Below, one piece after another: positions 45,389 through 55,277 of a stretch of 64,000 bases of DNA. A program made the position numbers and the translations under genes. Location: the NCBI GenBank assembly GCA_024279425.1, contig JAJRRO010000116.1:1-64000 (forward strand), read 5' to 3'. The notes below the pieces were generated by a model. The model was not told the origin of the DNA. It saw only the letters and a program-made list of their open reading frames with translations, and ran no database searches. Position 1 is the first letter of the stretch, and every line of letters begins with the position of its first letter. The DNA comes from Bacteroidota bacterium (GTDB lineage Bacteria > Bacteroidota > Bacteroidia > Flavobacteriales > Flavobacteriaceae).

Positions 45389-45877
45389 ATGAATAAGGAG
45401 AACGAATTTATTCGGATAATTAAGGAAAATGAAGGTGTTATTTTCAAAATAACGACCATTTATACTGACAATAAGGAGGACCAAAAAGATTTATACCAAG
45501 ATATTGTTTACCAGCTTTGGAAATCATTTGATTCTTTTCGCAACGAATCCAAATTTAGTACCTGGATGTATCGAATAGCCTTGAATACAGGCCTTACACG
45601 AATTAAGAAAAAGAGAGGAAAAGGACATTCCGTTAACATAGACAAGGTTGTGTTGGAACAAACTGAACACCATGATACTGAATTTGAGGAACGGCTGAAA
45701 AAACTCTATACCCAAATACAACGACTCAATGTACTGGAAAAAGGTTTGATGCTCTTACTTCTCGAAGGCAAAAAATATGAAGAAATAGCCGAAATAACCG
45801 GGTTAAGTTCGACCAATGTCGCCACACGTATCTCCAGAATCAAGAATAAATTGAAAACACAAATTGTTAAAAACTAG
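45389..45877 (+). CDS. ECF-type RNA polymerase sigma factor
   Basis: The 162 residues comprise only sigma regions 2 and 4. Region 2 shows DLYQDIVYQLWKSFDSFR and KFSTWMYRIALN, and region 4 shows LLLEGKKYEEIAEITGLSS with the helix-turn-helix, then TRISRIKNKLK. It directs RNA polymerase to a specific promoter set, unknown here. The gene for a four-helix membrane protein follows 4 bp downstream and is the likely antagonist. Confidence 0.9.
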   Translation: MNKENEFIRIIKENEGVIFKITTIYTDNKEDQKDLYQDIVYQLWKSFDSFRNESKFSTWMYRIALNTGLTRIKKKRGKGHSVNIDKVVLEQTEHHDTEFEERLKKLYTQIQRLNVLEKGLMLLLLEGKKYEEIAEITGLSSTNVATRISRIKNKLKTQIVKN

Positions 45878-45881
45878 GACT

Positions 45882-46490
45882 ATGGATATAGAGGAATTAC
45901 AGGCAACTTGGACTCAAATGGGTGAAGAGCTTGATAAGCAAAAGAGATTGACAAGCGAAATAATCATGAAAATGACACAGAAAGAATATAAAAGTAGATT
46001 GGACAAGATTATGATACCCGAAAAATTAGGAACATTGGTTTCATATGCGGCAGCTATTTTTATCCTGTCCAAATTCAATGTGTTAGATACGGTATTGCTT
46101 CAGGTTTGTGGATTTGTAACCTTGGTAATTCTTATAGTTTTACCCTATTTGTCTTTAAGGTATTTAAAACGCATGCGAAACCTTGACATCGCCAATATAA
46201 GTTATAAAGATGGTATTGTTGCTTTTACCAAAAGTAAGCGCCAATTTCAAAAGCTTTTAAGGGTTAGTGCCTATTTGGGCTTTGTCTTGATGTTGATTAT
46301 ATTACCTGTTACCACTAAACTCTTCAACGGGGAAGATATATTTGCCCAAGGCCAAGATAATTCCTGGCTATGGTATTTGCCTTTGGGAATTGGGTTTTAC
46401 TATTTTTTCACAAGAAAGGTAATCAGCAGCTATAGTGGTACTATTAAAAAGGCAGGAGATTTGCTGAAGGAATTGGAGCAGGGGGATTAA
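45882..46490 (+). CDS. membrane partner of the ECF sigma factor (putative anti-sigma)
   Basis: I start at 45882 (MDIEELQATW, 202 residues), 4 bp after the sigma stop; a TTG at 45864 lies inside the sigma gene. The soluble N-terminal helix pair (1-50) could bind the sigma factor, followed by four membrane helices (about 53-70, 75-97, 130-150 and 168-185). No zinc anti-sigma His-x3-Cys-x2-Cys motif is present. The assignment as anti-sigma rests on position and N-terminal pattern only. Confidence 0.65.
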   Translation: MDIEELQATWTQMGEELDKQKRLTSEIIMKMTQKEYKSRLDKIMIPEKLGTLVSYAAAIFILSKFNVLDTVLLQVCGFVTLVILIVLPYLSLRYLKRMRNLDIANISYKDGIVAFTKSKRQFQKLLRVSAYLGFVLMLIILPVTTKLFNGEDIFAQGQDNSWLWYLPLGIGFYYFFTRKVISSYSGTIKKAGDLLKELEQGD

Positions 46491-47119
46491 AGAAATCGCA
46501 ATTGTTTTTGAATATAGTCAAGGATGAGCATCCAATTCATTTTCAGGACCAATGATGCCGTAGGTACATTATCGTCTTCGATAGCAGAAATTATTCCGTC
46601 ATGTTGGTTGTCAGATTTTGCATAGATCGAATCATCAGACATGAAGGCTCTTTCATAAAAAATGATACGAGTTTTTAAATCGGTCAAAATTTGCTGTGCG
46701 AGCTTGTTCTTGTAGTGTTGGGTGAGTATGCGATGAAATTCAAGTTTGGCATGAATACGGGAAAGGGTATCATGTGCGCCCTTAAATTTAATTTGTTGTT
46801 GTTTTAATGATGCTATCGATTTAGTATCGAAAACCGAATTTTCCAAGGCCAAAACCTCTAATTCTGCTACCAATTCATATAGGTCTTTAGCCTCTAGGTA
46901 ATTTAGATTGGCAATGATGAATCCTCTATTCGGTACCGCCTTAATAAGATTGGACTGCTGTAATTGTGTAAGTGCCTCACGAATTGGGGTCACACTTACC
47001 CCTAATTTACGGGCCAAAGCTGCCAAATTGATGGTCTTTCCTGCATCAAGTTGACCTTTGGTCATTTGATCAAGCAGGTGTTCACGGACTTGGTCTCTTA
47101 GAATAGTCTTTGATAGCAT
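46487..47119 (-). CDS. GntR/FCD-family transcriptional regulator
   Basis: The protein has 210 residues. The N-terminal winged helix (VREHLLDQMTKGQLDAGKTI, then LARKLGVSVTPIREALTQL) is the GntR type. The C-terminal helical FCD domain has the metal or effector ligands in ELEFHRIL-like KLEFHRILTQHY and DNQHDGIISAI. It overlaps the 3' end of the anti-sigma-like gene by 4 bp. A perfect palindrome with GntR half-sites lies 15 bp upstream of its ATG, so it probably represses itself and perhaps the divergent DUF5916 gene. Confidence 0.88.
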   Translation of the reverse strand: MLSKTILRDQVREHLLDQMTKGQLDAGKTINLAALARKLGVSVTPIREALTQLQQSNLIKAVPNRGFIIANLNYLEAKDLYELVAELEVLALENSVFDTKSIASLKQQQIKFKGAHDTLSRIHAKLEFHRILTQHYKNKLAQQILTDLKTRIIFYERAFMSDDSIYAKSDNQHDGIISAIEDDNVPTASLVLKMNWMLILDYIQKQLRFL

Positions 47120-47134
47120 AGGGTGAAATAGTAT

Positions 47135-47146
47135 ATCGTATACGAT
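47135..47146. promoter_or_regulatory. palindromic GntR operator ATCGTATACGAT
   Basis: This is a perfect 12-bp palindrome containing TCGT-AT-ACGA, matching the TNGT/ACNA half-sites of FadR/FCD regulators. It sits between the GntR gene and the divergent DUF5916 gene. Confidence 0.65.
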
Positions 47147-47270
47147 TTAACGAAAATAACAAAGAAATGGTACTTTCCAAGCGTATTTATTTAATTAAAT
47201 TTAAATAATAAGTGACAAAAAACAATACATAATTGTCCATTAAGTGCCAGTACTATCAACAAAATATAGG

Positions 47271-47278
47271 TACTTTTG
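47271..47278 (+). promoter_or_regulatory. Bacteroidota -7 box (TACTTTTG)
   Basis: This is an exact TAnnTTTG match, 8 bp before the ATG at 47287. It excludes the upstream in-frame start at 47233 if it is used. Confidence 0.55.
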
Positions 47279-47286
47279 CCCAGATT

Positions 47287-49455
47287 ATGAAGAACTACCA
47301 CTTGCTATTCTGCGTCATGCTTATCTCATTCCAGGTAGGCGCGCAAAAAAAAAATGAATCCTTTCGTTTAAACATTAGAAAAGCCACTTCACCTATTGTT
47401 ATTGATGGTATAGGTGATGATTTAGCATGGAAGGATACCGATGTTGCCGATGATTTCTTTATGGTTTTACCTATGGACGAAGGCAAAGCCAATGAGAAGA
47501 CTGAAATACGAATGGCCTATGACGATAAAAATCTTTATTTAATAGCCACTTTTTTCAATAATACACCTGGGCCTTACTATGTAGAATCCCTCCGCAGGGA
47601 TTTTTCTTTCGGAAAAAATGATAATTTCCTGTTGTTCATGGACCCCTTTAACAACCAGACTACTGGATTTTCTTTCGGATCCAATGCAGCTGGCGCGCAA
47701 TGGGACGGAACTATGTATGAAGGGGGAAAGGTGGATTTGAATTGGGATAGTAAGTGGGTATCAAAAGTGAAACAGGATGAGGATAAATGGGTATTTGAAA
47801 TGTCAGTACCCTTTAAATCCATTCGCTATAAGGAGGGCGTCAAGGAATGGGGCATCAATTTTAGTCGTTTGGATCTGGGATCTAGCGAAAAATCTAGTTG
47901 GACACCCATTCCCAGACAATTTCCTACAGCGTCTTTGGCCTATACGGGGGTTTTGGTCTGGGACAATCCACCCCCATCCCCAGGAACAAACATATCGCTA
48001 ATACCGTATGTGCTGGGTGGGTACAGCGAGAATCTAGAAGGTGAGAATACCTTTGAAAAAAAAATCGGCGGTGATGTGAAGGTGAGCTTGACATCTTCAC
48101 TTAATTTGGATTTGACTGTTAATCCTGATTTTTCCCAAGTCGAAGTTGATCGTCAGGTAACCAATTTAGATCGCTTTGAACTTTTTTTTCCAGAAAAACG
48201 TCAATTCTTTTTAGAAAATGCAGACCTCTTTGCCAATTTTGGCTACGCTACAATTCGGCCTTTTTTCTCTAGGCGTATAGGATTGGAAGCTCCAATCAGG
48301 GGAGGTGCAAGAATAAGTGGTAACATCAATGAAAAATGGCGTTTGGGACTTATGGATATGCAAACGGGCAGGGTAGAGGATATGGGATTGCCCAACCAAA
48401 ATTTTGGGGTAGTTTCTATTCAAAGAAAAGTGTTTAGTAGATCTAGCATAGGGCTCATGTTGGTCAATATGGAATCTTTCAATTATCCAGAAGATCCTGA
48501 GCTTGTTGAAAACAGTCCTCAAGAATTCAATCGAAATCTAGGCGTGGAATATAACCTGGCCTCTGCGAATAACCTTTGGAACGGAAAGGCCTTTGTATTA
48601 AAATCTTTTTCACCTACAGCAGAGGGCGATGGAATTACCCAAGCCGCACATCTGGAATACAAAAGTAGAAAATGGAAATGGAGGATTCAGGAAGAATCGG
48701 TTGGTAAGTCGTACAAGGCGGATGTAGGCTTTGTTCCGAGAAATGGATATGTGAATGTCAAGTCTTATTTAGGCCACCTTTTCTTTCCAAAGTCAGGGAA
48801 AATATTAAGTCATGGCCCAACTTTGAACACAAGCTATTTTTTTAATGAAAAATTGGAGCGTACCGATAATACAAATTATCTTTTATACTCTTTTGCTTTT
48901 CGAAACCGCCGTAGCTTGGATTTTTTTGTTTCTGATGACTATGTAGAGTTGTTGTCTCCCTTTGACCCCACAAGGTTGGGCAAAGAAGAGCTGGAATTGG
49001 GCACTGAGCATCATTGGAACGCTTTTGGATGGATGTTCGCTTCTAAGCCACAAAGTCTTTTCACCTATACTTTTGATGGCCGACTTGGCGGATATTATGA
49101 AGGTGGAAACCGCACAAGTCTAACCACTGAATTAGGTTATAGATTTCAACCTTTTATTAGCCTAAGTGCGAATTTGAACTATAACCGGATCCAGTTGCCA
49201 AGTCCTTGGAATACCAATCAATTTTGGCTTATTGGATCAGAGGCGGACATTACTTTTACCAATAAATTGTTTTTTGCAACGCTTTTTCAGTACAATGAAC
49301 AATCTAAAAACTTTAATCTGAATTCTAGATTTCAATGGCGGTATAAACCTGCTTCAGATTTGTTTATCGTGTATACAAACAACCATCTCATAGCCCCCTA
49401 TTCAGGCAGAACATGGTCACTTACCCTTAAACTTAATTACTGGTTCAATCGATAG
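47287..49455 (+). CDS. DUF5916 protein with N-terminal CBM9-like domain
   Basis: From ATG 47287 the protein has 722 residues with a signal peptide (ending VGAQKK). Residues about 20-210 form a CBM9/DOMON-like sandwich (SPIVIDGIGDDLAWKDTD, YDDKNLYLIATF). The rest matches DUF5916, beginning near NPDFSQVEVDRQVTNLDRFE and FFPEKRQFFLEN, and continues as beta-strands of an outer membrane barrel, ending with an aromatic residue and Arg (YWFNR). The family is common in Bacteroidota; uptake or binding of glycans has been suggested without proof. The start is supported by the -7 box just upstream. Confidence 0.85.
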   Translation: MKNYHLLFCVMLISFQVGAQKKNESFRLNIRKATSPIVIDGIGDDLAWKDTDVADDFFMVLPMDEGKANEKTEIRMAYDDKNLYLIATFFNNTPGPYYVESLRRDFSFGKNDNFLLFMDPFNNQTTGFSFGSNAAGAQWDGTMYEGGKVDLNWDSKWVSKVKQDEDKWVFEMSVPFKSIRYKEGVKEWGINFSRLDLGSSEKSSWTPIPRQFPTASLAYTGVLVWDNPPPSPGTNISLIPYVLGGYSENLEGENTFEKKIGGDVKVSLTSSLNLDLTVNPDFSQVEVDRQVTNLDRFELFFPEKRQFFLENADLFANFGYATIRPFFSRRIGLEAPIRGGARISGNINEKWRLGLMDMQTGRVEDMGLPNQNFGVVSIQRKVFSRSSIGLMLVNMESFNYPEDPELVENSPQEFNRNLGVEYNLASANNLWNGKAFVLKSFSPTAEGDGITQAAHLEYKSRKWKWRIQEESVGKSYKADVGFVPRNGYVNVKSYLGHLFFPKSGKILSHGPTLNTSYFFNEKLERTDNTNYLLYSFAFRNRRSLDFFVSDDYVELLSPFDPTRLGKEELELGTEHHWNAFGWMFASKPQSLFTYTFDGRLGGYYEGGNRTSLTTELGYRFQPFISLSANLNYNRIQLPSPWNTNQFWLIGSEADITFTNKLFFATLFQYNEQSKNFNLNSRFQWRYKPASDLFIVYTNNHLIAPYSGRTWSLTLKLNYWFNR

Positions 49456-49591
49456 TTCTTACTCAACACTTTTCATATATCTTTTAAATTATTCATAAAG
49501 AAGTGTAAGGAACGGCACTAATCCCAGACCATTTTTAGAGAACTTTTTTGTAGGATTCATTATCTTACAGAGAATTGCTAGTGAAAATGAA

Positions 49592-50806
49592 ATGAAAATC
49601 AAAGTTCCGATCTTTGTTATTCTTGCTTGTCTTGGTCTTTCAGTACATGGGCAATTACCAGAATGTACCCAATTCACAAGTCCAACTGACGGTCAAGTAG
49701 ATACCAATGTTTTTATTGATTTGGAGTGGGATACAGCAATTGGAGCCACCGGTTATATTATAAAAGCAGGAACATTCTCAGGAGGTACCGACGTATTAAA
49801 TGTCGATGTTGGTAATAACACCGCATATAATGTTCCCAACTACCTTCCTCCCTTGCAAACGATTTATGTAACGGTAATACCCTATAATGCTATGGGTACG
49901 AACACCACATGTTCGGAAATCACATTCACAACAAGGGCTTTATCACCTCCTCGGTGTACCGAGATTATCGCCCCTTTTGATGGCCATGCTTTAGTTCCGG
50001 TAAATTCTAATATTACTTGGGTAAGGGATTTCACGGCTTCAGGATATTTAATGAACATCTTTGAACGCGATCCAAACGGTATAAGGATTATTGAGAATTT
50101 TGACGTAGGAAATGGCACTAATTATAAACCTGATGACTTTAAACCGAGAACCAGATATTATGTGACCATTATTCCCTATAATGATGCTGGTCCCGCAGTG
50201 GGTTGCCAACCAATAACATTTACTACAGGTGACCCCATTCCGTTGTTCTCTTGTCCTGAACTTATAAGCCCTATGAACGGATCTTCAAATATAACGGGTA
50301 GTCCCTTAATCGAATGGGAACCGATTTCAGAAGTTGATGGATATTTCCTCAATATAGGCACAACCCCTCAAGGCACCCAATTACTTAATAAAAGAAATGT
50401 CGGAAACACAACAAGCTTTCAATTGCAGGATGATTTACCGCAAGGAAAAAAAATATACATCTGGATAGTACCTTACAACACGAATGGATCTAGAGAGGAC
50501 TGCGATGTTTTCTCTTTTACAACTACTAAAGAACTTAAAATTGATCTAACTGAAGAAATACCATCATTTTTCACCCCGAATAATGATGGGTATAATGATG
50601 TTTGGACCGTTAATTCCTCTGAAAACATCACTGTTGTGAATGTGCAGGTATTCAATCGTTTTGGGAGGTTAATAAAAGAAATGTTGCCAAGCGATAGTTG
50701 GGATGGTACTTTCAATGGTAAAAGACTACCCTCTGGATCCTATTGGTATTCGGTTAAGATATTGAACAACCGAACTGTAAAAGGCTATTTTCTTCTAAAG
50801 CGATAA
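49592..50806 (+). CDS. secreted Fn3-like repeat protein with T9SS type B sorting domain
   Basis: The protein has 404 residues with a signal peptide (ending VHGQ). Three related domains of about 95 residues each (starting near 23, 115 and 212) contain Cys near the start, W-x-x-A/I, VGNxT, and YVTxIPYN followed by a second Cys; they resemble fibronectin type III domains. The end (about 320-404) is the gliding-type sorting domain with FFTPNNDGYNDVW, QVFNRFGRLIKE, WDGTFNGKRLPSGSYWY and a final KGYFLLKR. The type IX system should secrete it and fix it to the surface or release it. It is probably an adhesin. Confidence 0.88.
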   Translation: MKIKVPIFVILACLGLSVHGQLPECTQFTSPTDGQVDTNVFIDLEWDTAIGATGYIIKAGTFSGGTDVLNVDVGNNTAYNVPNYLPPLQTIYVTVIPYNAMGTNTTCSEITFTTRALSPPRCTEIIAPFDGHALVPVNSNITWVRDFTASGYLMNIFERDPNGIRIIENFDVGNGTNYKPDDFKPRTRYYVTIIPYNDAGPAVGCQPITFTTGDPIPLFSCPELISPMNGSSNITGSPLIEWEPISEVDGYFLNIGTTPQGTQLLNKRNVGNTTSFQLQDDLPQGKKIYIWIVPYNTNGSREDCDVFSFTTTKELKIDLTEEIPSFFTPNNDGYNDVWTVNSSENITVVNVQVFNRFGRLIKEMLPSDSWDGTFNGKRLPSGSYWYSVKILNNRTVKGYFLLKR

Positions 50807-50976
50807 CTTTACCTTTTTCATTGAACAGGCCCCTAGGTTTACATCACATCTTTGGGCTGCCTTTTTGCATAAAGACTCTTCCTCTTGTAAAACCGGTGCA
50901 GTTTCGCAATATTTTCAAAGCAATTTAGTATTTTTAAAGGGATGTAGCGCTGTTTCAATTTATTAAATGCTATACT

Positions 50977-52878
50977 ATGGGTATTCATCAAAAAAAACTC
51001 CTTCGTTTAATTTCCTCGGTCAGTTTGATTCTATTATTAACGAATTCTTCTTTGGCTCAGGAAGGTATCCTGAAAAAGATAAGGGAAATTGCTATCATTG
51101 ATCAGAAGGTAATGGTACCCATGCGGGACGGTATTCGATTGGCAACGGACATTTATAGACCTAAGACTTCAGAAAAAGTCCCAATACTATTTTCTAGGAC
51201 ACCCTACAATTTCAATTCATGGGGTGATGGTGAGCGGCGCACACGAACGGCGGAAAGAGCATATGAGGTGGTTAAACGTGGATATGCTTACGTTGTACAA
51301 AACGAGCGAGGCCGGTATTATTCTGAGGGGGAATGGGACATTTTGGGTACACCGCTTACCGACGGTTACGATGCTTTTACTTGGATGATTGACCAACCTT
51401 GGTCTAATGGGAAAATAGGAACATTGGGTTGTTCTTCCACAGCGGAATGGCAAATGGCCGTTGCCGCCCTTGATCATCCGTCTCATGCTGCAATGGTTCC
51501 ACAGGGCTATGGGGCTGGAGTGGGTAGGGTTGGAGCGTATTTTGAACAGGGCAATTGGTACCGCGGAGGGGCGGAACAAATGTTGTTCTTTTCTTGGCTC
51601 TATGGTGTTGAACACGATAAATTCAAACCTCGTATCCCAAAGGGGGCATCAAAGGAGGATTTGATACGTCTATCCAGATTTTATGATTTGGCCCCTGAAA
51701 ACCCTCCTGTAGATATGTCCAAGGCTTTGACGCACCTTCCCATTCAGGATATATTGCAGAACGTCCAAGGGAAACGTGAAATTTTTGACAAAATGGTACG
51801 GCGCAAGCCCAATCATGAAGACTGGTTTAAAGGGGGATTATACCATGACGATATGGATTTTGGCGTCCCCAGCTTTTGGTTTGCTTCTTGGTATGATGTT
51901 TCTATAAGCCCCAATCTTGCATTGTTCAACCACGTAAGGAAAAATGCCAAAGACCCCATGGTTAGGGATAATCAATATTTGGTCATTGCCCCTGTGCTTC
52001 ATTGCTCTTATACACGGGCAAAGAAAAATACAATTGTTGGCGAACGTAATGTTGGCGATGCAAGATTAAATTATGATGAGCAGATTTATGCCTGGTTCGA
52101 TCTATGGCTCAAAGACACTCAAAATGACTTTAAAGAAAAAACACCAAGGGTACAGTATTATACCATGGGAAGCAATACATGGCAATCTTCAGAAACCTGG
52201 CCGCCAAGTAATATGGAAATGACCACATATTATCTAAATAGCAAAGGAAAGGCCAATAGTCTTTTTGGAGATGGAAAATTGACCAATATCAAACCCACCA
52301 CTAAAAACATTCCCGACGCATTTACGTACGACCCCATGAATCCGGTAAAATCCTATGGAGGAAATGTTTGTTGTACTGGGAACGCCGTAAAAGGCGGTTC
52401 TTTTGACCAACAGCTTATGGAAACCCGGAACGATATTTTAATTTACACCACCGACCCCCTGAAAGAAGATACAGAGGTAAGTGGGTTTATAGAATCAACA
52501 TTGTATGTTTCATCAGATGTAAAGGATACTGATTTCACCATCAAACTCATCGATGTTTACCCTGATGGGAGGGCCTACAATTTGGATGAGACCATACAAC
52601 GCGTTCGGTATAGGGAAGGTTATGATAAAGAGGTGTTCATGAAAAAGGGCAAGGTATATAAGGTAGATTTAACACCTATGTCTACCAGCAACCTATTTAA
52701 AAAGGGACATCGGATCCGGATTGAAATATCCAGCAGTAATTTTCCGCGATTTGCGAGAAACCTGAATACGGGAGGTAATAACTATGATGAAAAAGAAGGT
52801 ATCGTAGCCCATAATAAAGTATACCATTCAAATAAATATGCGTCCCAAATTAGGCTTCCAATAACCAAAAAGAAGTGA
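50977..52878 (+). CDS. CocE/NonD-type serine hydrolase (X-Pro dipeptidyl-peptidase family)
   Basis: The protein has 633 residues with a signal peptide (ending SSLAQE). The S15/CocE core shows [16 protein letters not shown], the oxyanion region [24 protein letters not shown], and the nucleophile Ser in [14 protein letters not shown]. The Asp and His of the triad lie in later loops (around [11 protein letters not shown] and LHCSYTRAK). The C-terminal jelly-roll domain (about 430-630) has [16 protein letters not shown] and [14 protein letters not shown]. Members cleave X-Pro peptides, cephalosporin esters or acylated amines; the substrate here is unknown. Confidence 0.88.
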   Translation: MGIHQKKLLRLISSVSLILLLTNSSLAQEGILKKIREIAIIDQKVMVPMRDGIRLATDIYRPKTSEKVPILFSRTPYNFNSWGDGERRTRTAERAYEVVKRGYAYVVQNERGRYYSEGEWDILGTPLTDGYDAFTWMIDQPWSNGKIGTLGCSSTAEWQMAVAALDHPSHAAMVPQGYGAGVGRVGAYFEQGNWYRGGAEQMLFFSWLYGVEHDKFKPRIPKGASKEDLIRLSRFYDLAPENPPVDMSKALTHLPIQDILQNVQGKREIFDKMVRRKPNHEDWFKGGLYHDDMDFGVPSFWFASWYDVSISPNLALFNHVRKNAKDPMVRDNQYLVIAPVLHCSYTRAKKNTIVGERNVGDARLNYDEQIYAWFDLWLKDTQNDFKEKTPRVQYYTMGSNTWQSSETWPPSNMEMTTYYLNSKGKANSLFGDGKLTNIKPTTKNIPDAFTYDPMNPVKSYGGNVCCTGNAVKGGSFDQQLMETRNDILIYTTDPLKEDTEVSGFIESTLYVSSDVKDTDFTIKLIDVYPDGRAYNLDETIQRVRYREGYDKEVFMKKGKVYKVDLTPMSTSNLFKKGHRIRIEISSSNFPRFARNLNTGGNNYDEKEGIVAHNKVYHSNKYASQIRLPITKKK

Positions 52879-52997
52879 TTGTTCTGGTTTTTCAATGGAG
52901 AGTTGAAGGTAATTCACAATCGGAATAAGTCTTAATATATAACAACATTTATTGCTAGAAACTAACAAATATCATGTTATTCAATAGTATGTAATTC

Positions 52998-53005
52998 TAG
53001 ATTTG
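52998..53005 (+). promoter_or_regulatory. Bacteroidota -7 box (TAGATTTG)
   Basis: This is an exact TAnnTTTG match, 25 bp before the ATG of the EF-G-like gene. Confidence 0.5.
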
Positions 53006-53030
53006 TAAACACAACTAAAACCAACATTCC

Positions 53031-55130
53031 ATGAAAATATATGACGACAAGCACATTAAAAATGTAGTTCTGGTAGGGGCTCATAACGCTGGAAAAACGA
53101 CACTGGCCGAGACGATGCTGTTCGAGGCCGGATTATTAAATAGACGGGGTAGCGTAGAAAATTTCAATACGGTTTCCGATTATCACGAAATCGAACATGA
53201 AAGAGGGAATTCTGTATTTGCCACTCCTATGCATACAGAATGGCGACAGTATAAAATAAATATCATTGACACACCTGGATTAGACGATTTCATTGGTGAG
53301 ATTATTTCGTCTATACGCGTGGCGGATACTATCGTTACGGTATTAAATGGACAATATGGCCTAGAGGTAGGTACTGAGATTATTTGGAATTATATTGATA
53401 AGTACCAAAAGCCCACATTATTCGTAATTAACCAAATTGACCATATAAATGCGAATTTCGATACCAGTTATAATAGCCTCAAGGATTTGGTAGGTAATAA
53501 TGTAGTTAAGATCCAATACCCGTTGGTTGTCGATGGTGCCCAATGCATTATTGATGTGTTGAAAATGAAGATGTACAAATTTTCAGCTGATGGGGGTAAG
53601 CCCGAAAAGTTTCCTATTCCTGATGACCAAAAAGAATTGGCGGATCAATTGCATAATGAACTAGTAGAGAAGGCGGCGGAAAATGATGAAAAACTCCTAG
53701 AACTCTTTTTCGAAAAGGGAACCTTGAATGAGGATGAAATGCGTCAGGGAATTAAAGCAGGAATGTTGAATCATGAAGTATTCCCCGTATTTTGCACATC
53801 GGGCCTCATGGATATGGGTAGTGGTCGACTTATGGGATTCATTGATAATGTTGCGCCCTCGGCTGCCGATTTGAAATCTGAGCAAACCGTTGAAGGAGAT
53901 ACCCTAGTCCGTAAAAAAGAAGCTCCGACAGCTCTTTTTGTTTTCAAAACAATACACCAACCCAATCTAGGACAGATAACCTTTTTCAAAGTAAAATCGG
54001 GAGAAGTCAGCCAGAATGATAAATTGGTGAATTCCAGGAACGAAGAAACTGAAATCTTGAACCAGCTTTTCATAATGGATGGGAAGAAACGCGAATCCGT
54101 ATCAAAACTTACTGTTGGAGATATCGGGGCAACCTTAAAACTAAAATACACCGAAACCAATGATACATTGCATAAGGCTGGAAAGCCAATGGCAATAAAA
54201 CCCATCCAATTCCCGGAACCGAGAATCAGAAAATCAATTTCTGCTGTAAACAAAAAAGAAGAAGAGAAGCTGAGTGATGCATTGAAAAAAGTACATAGTC
54301 AAGATCCAACTGTAGATATATCATATTCCAAAGAGTTAAAACAATTGATTTTGGGTTGTCAAGGAGAATTGCACCTTGCAACTGTAAACTGGGGACTAAA
54401 GAATATTTATGGCATTGAAGCTAAGTTTGAACAGCCTAGAATTGCCTATCGAGAAACCATTCAACGTTCCTCCAATGCAAGCTACAGACATAAAAAACAA
54501 TCTGGCGGAGCAGGCCAATTTGCACAAGTACATATGAAAATTGAGCCTTGGCATGAGAGCATGCCAGAGCCCGAAGGATTTAATCTCCGAGGAAAAGAAG
54601 AAGTTGAATTACCGTGGGGAGGTAAGTTGGTGTTTTACAATTGTATAGTGGGCGGGATCATAGATGCCCGTTATTTGCCATCGATTATGAAAGGGATTCT
54701 AGAGGTCATGGAAGTAGGTCCCTTGACTGGATCTTATGTGCGGGATGTAAGAGTCATGGTATATGACGGTAAAATGCACTCGGTTGATTCGAATGATATC
54801 TCCTTCAAAATTGCAGGTGCACATGCCTTTAAGGAAGCCTTTCTAAATGCCAATCCCAATTTATTGGAACCTGTTCAAGAATTAACAGTCAAAGTGCCCG
54901 AAGAAATGGTGGGCAATGTTATGACCGATCTTCAATCTCGAAGATCAATCATTCAAGGTATTGATACCAATGAGCATTTTCAAATATTAAAATGTACTGT
55001 CCCTGCTGCAGAACTATTTGGTTATTCGACCAATTTAAGATCAATGACTCGAGGAAGGGCAACCTTCAGCTCGGTATTTTCGTCATTTCAAGCAGTGCCA
55101 TCCAATATACAAAAAGGTTTGGTAAAATAG
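53031..55130 (+). CDS. elongation factor G paralogue (EF-G2 type)
   Basis: The protein has 699 residues with all five EF-G domains. The G domain has G1 AHNAGKTT, an altered effector region ERGNSVFATP, G3 DTPGLDD and G4 NQID. Canonical EF-G has DTPGH and NKxD, so the catalytic His is Leu and the guanine-binding Lys is Gln. Domain IV keeps SGGAGQFAQVHMKIEP, and domain V keeps GRATFSSVFSSFQAVP. EF-G2 paralogues in Bacteroides have been linked to translocation with little or no GTP hydrolysis during starvation; whether this protein does the same is inference. It is transcribed alone, with its own -7 box and terminator. Confidence 0.87.
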   Translation: MKIYDDKHIKNVVLVGAHNAGKTTLAETMLFEAGLLNRRGSVENFNTVSDYHEIEHERGNSVFATPMHTEWRQYKINIIDTPGLDDFIGEIISSIRVADTIVTVLNGQYGLEVGTEIIWNYIDKYQKPTLFVINQIDHINANFDTSYNSLKDLVGNNVVKIQYPLVVDGAQCIIDVLKMKMYKFSADGGKPEKFPIPDDQKELADQLHNELVEKAAENDEKLLELFFEKGTLNEDEMRQGIKAGMLNHEVFPVFCTSGLMDMGSGRLMGFIDNVAPSAADLKSEQTVEGDTLVRKKEAPTALFVFKTIHQPNLGQITFFKVKSGEVSQNDKLVNSRNEETEILNQLFIMDGKKRESVSKLTVGDIGATLKLKYTETNDTLHKAGKPMAIKPIQFPEPRIRKSISAVNKKEEEKLSDALKKVHSQDPTVDISYSKELKQLILGCQGELHLATVNWGLKNIYGIEAKFEQPRIAYRETIQRSSNASYRHKKQSGGAGQFAQVHMKIEPWHESMPEPEGFNLRGKEEVELPWGGKLVFYNCIVGGIIDARYLPSIMKGILEVMEVGPLTGSYVRDVRVMVYDGKMHSVDSNDISFKIAGAHAFKEAFLNANPNLLEPVQELTVKVPEEMVGNVMTDLQSRRSIIQGIDTNEHFQILKCTVPAAELFGYSTNLRSMTRGRATFSSVFSSFQAVPSNIQKGLVK

Positions 55131-55160
55131 TAGAAAGATAAATTTCTGGCCAGCCTAAAT

Positions 55161-55196
55161 AAAGAGGGCTCGCTTTTTAAAAGCGAGCCCTCTTTT
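55161..55196 (+). terminator. strong Rho-independent terminator
   Basis: A stem of about 16 bp (AGAGGGCTCGC and its inverse) with a T/A-rich loop is followed by TTTT. It lies 31 bp after the EF-G2-like gene. Confidence 0.9.
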
Positions 55197-55277
55197 GCAA
55201 TTATGTTAACTTTATTTTTTTGTTGATCCCATTTGGCAAGTTTTCCAAAGTTCGAAGTTTAAGAAGTCCACAAGAAA

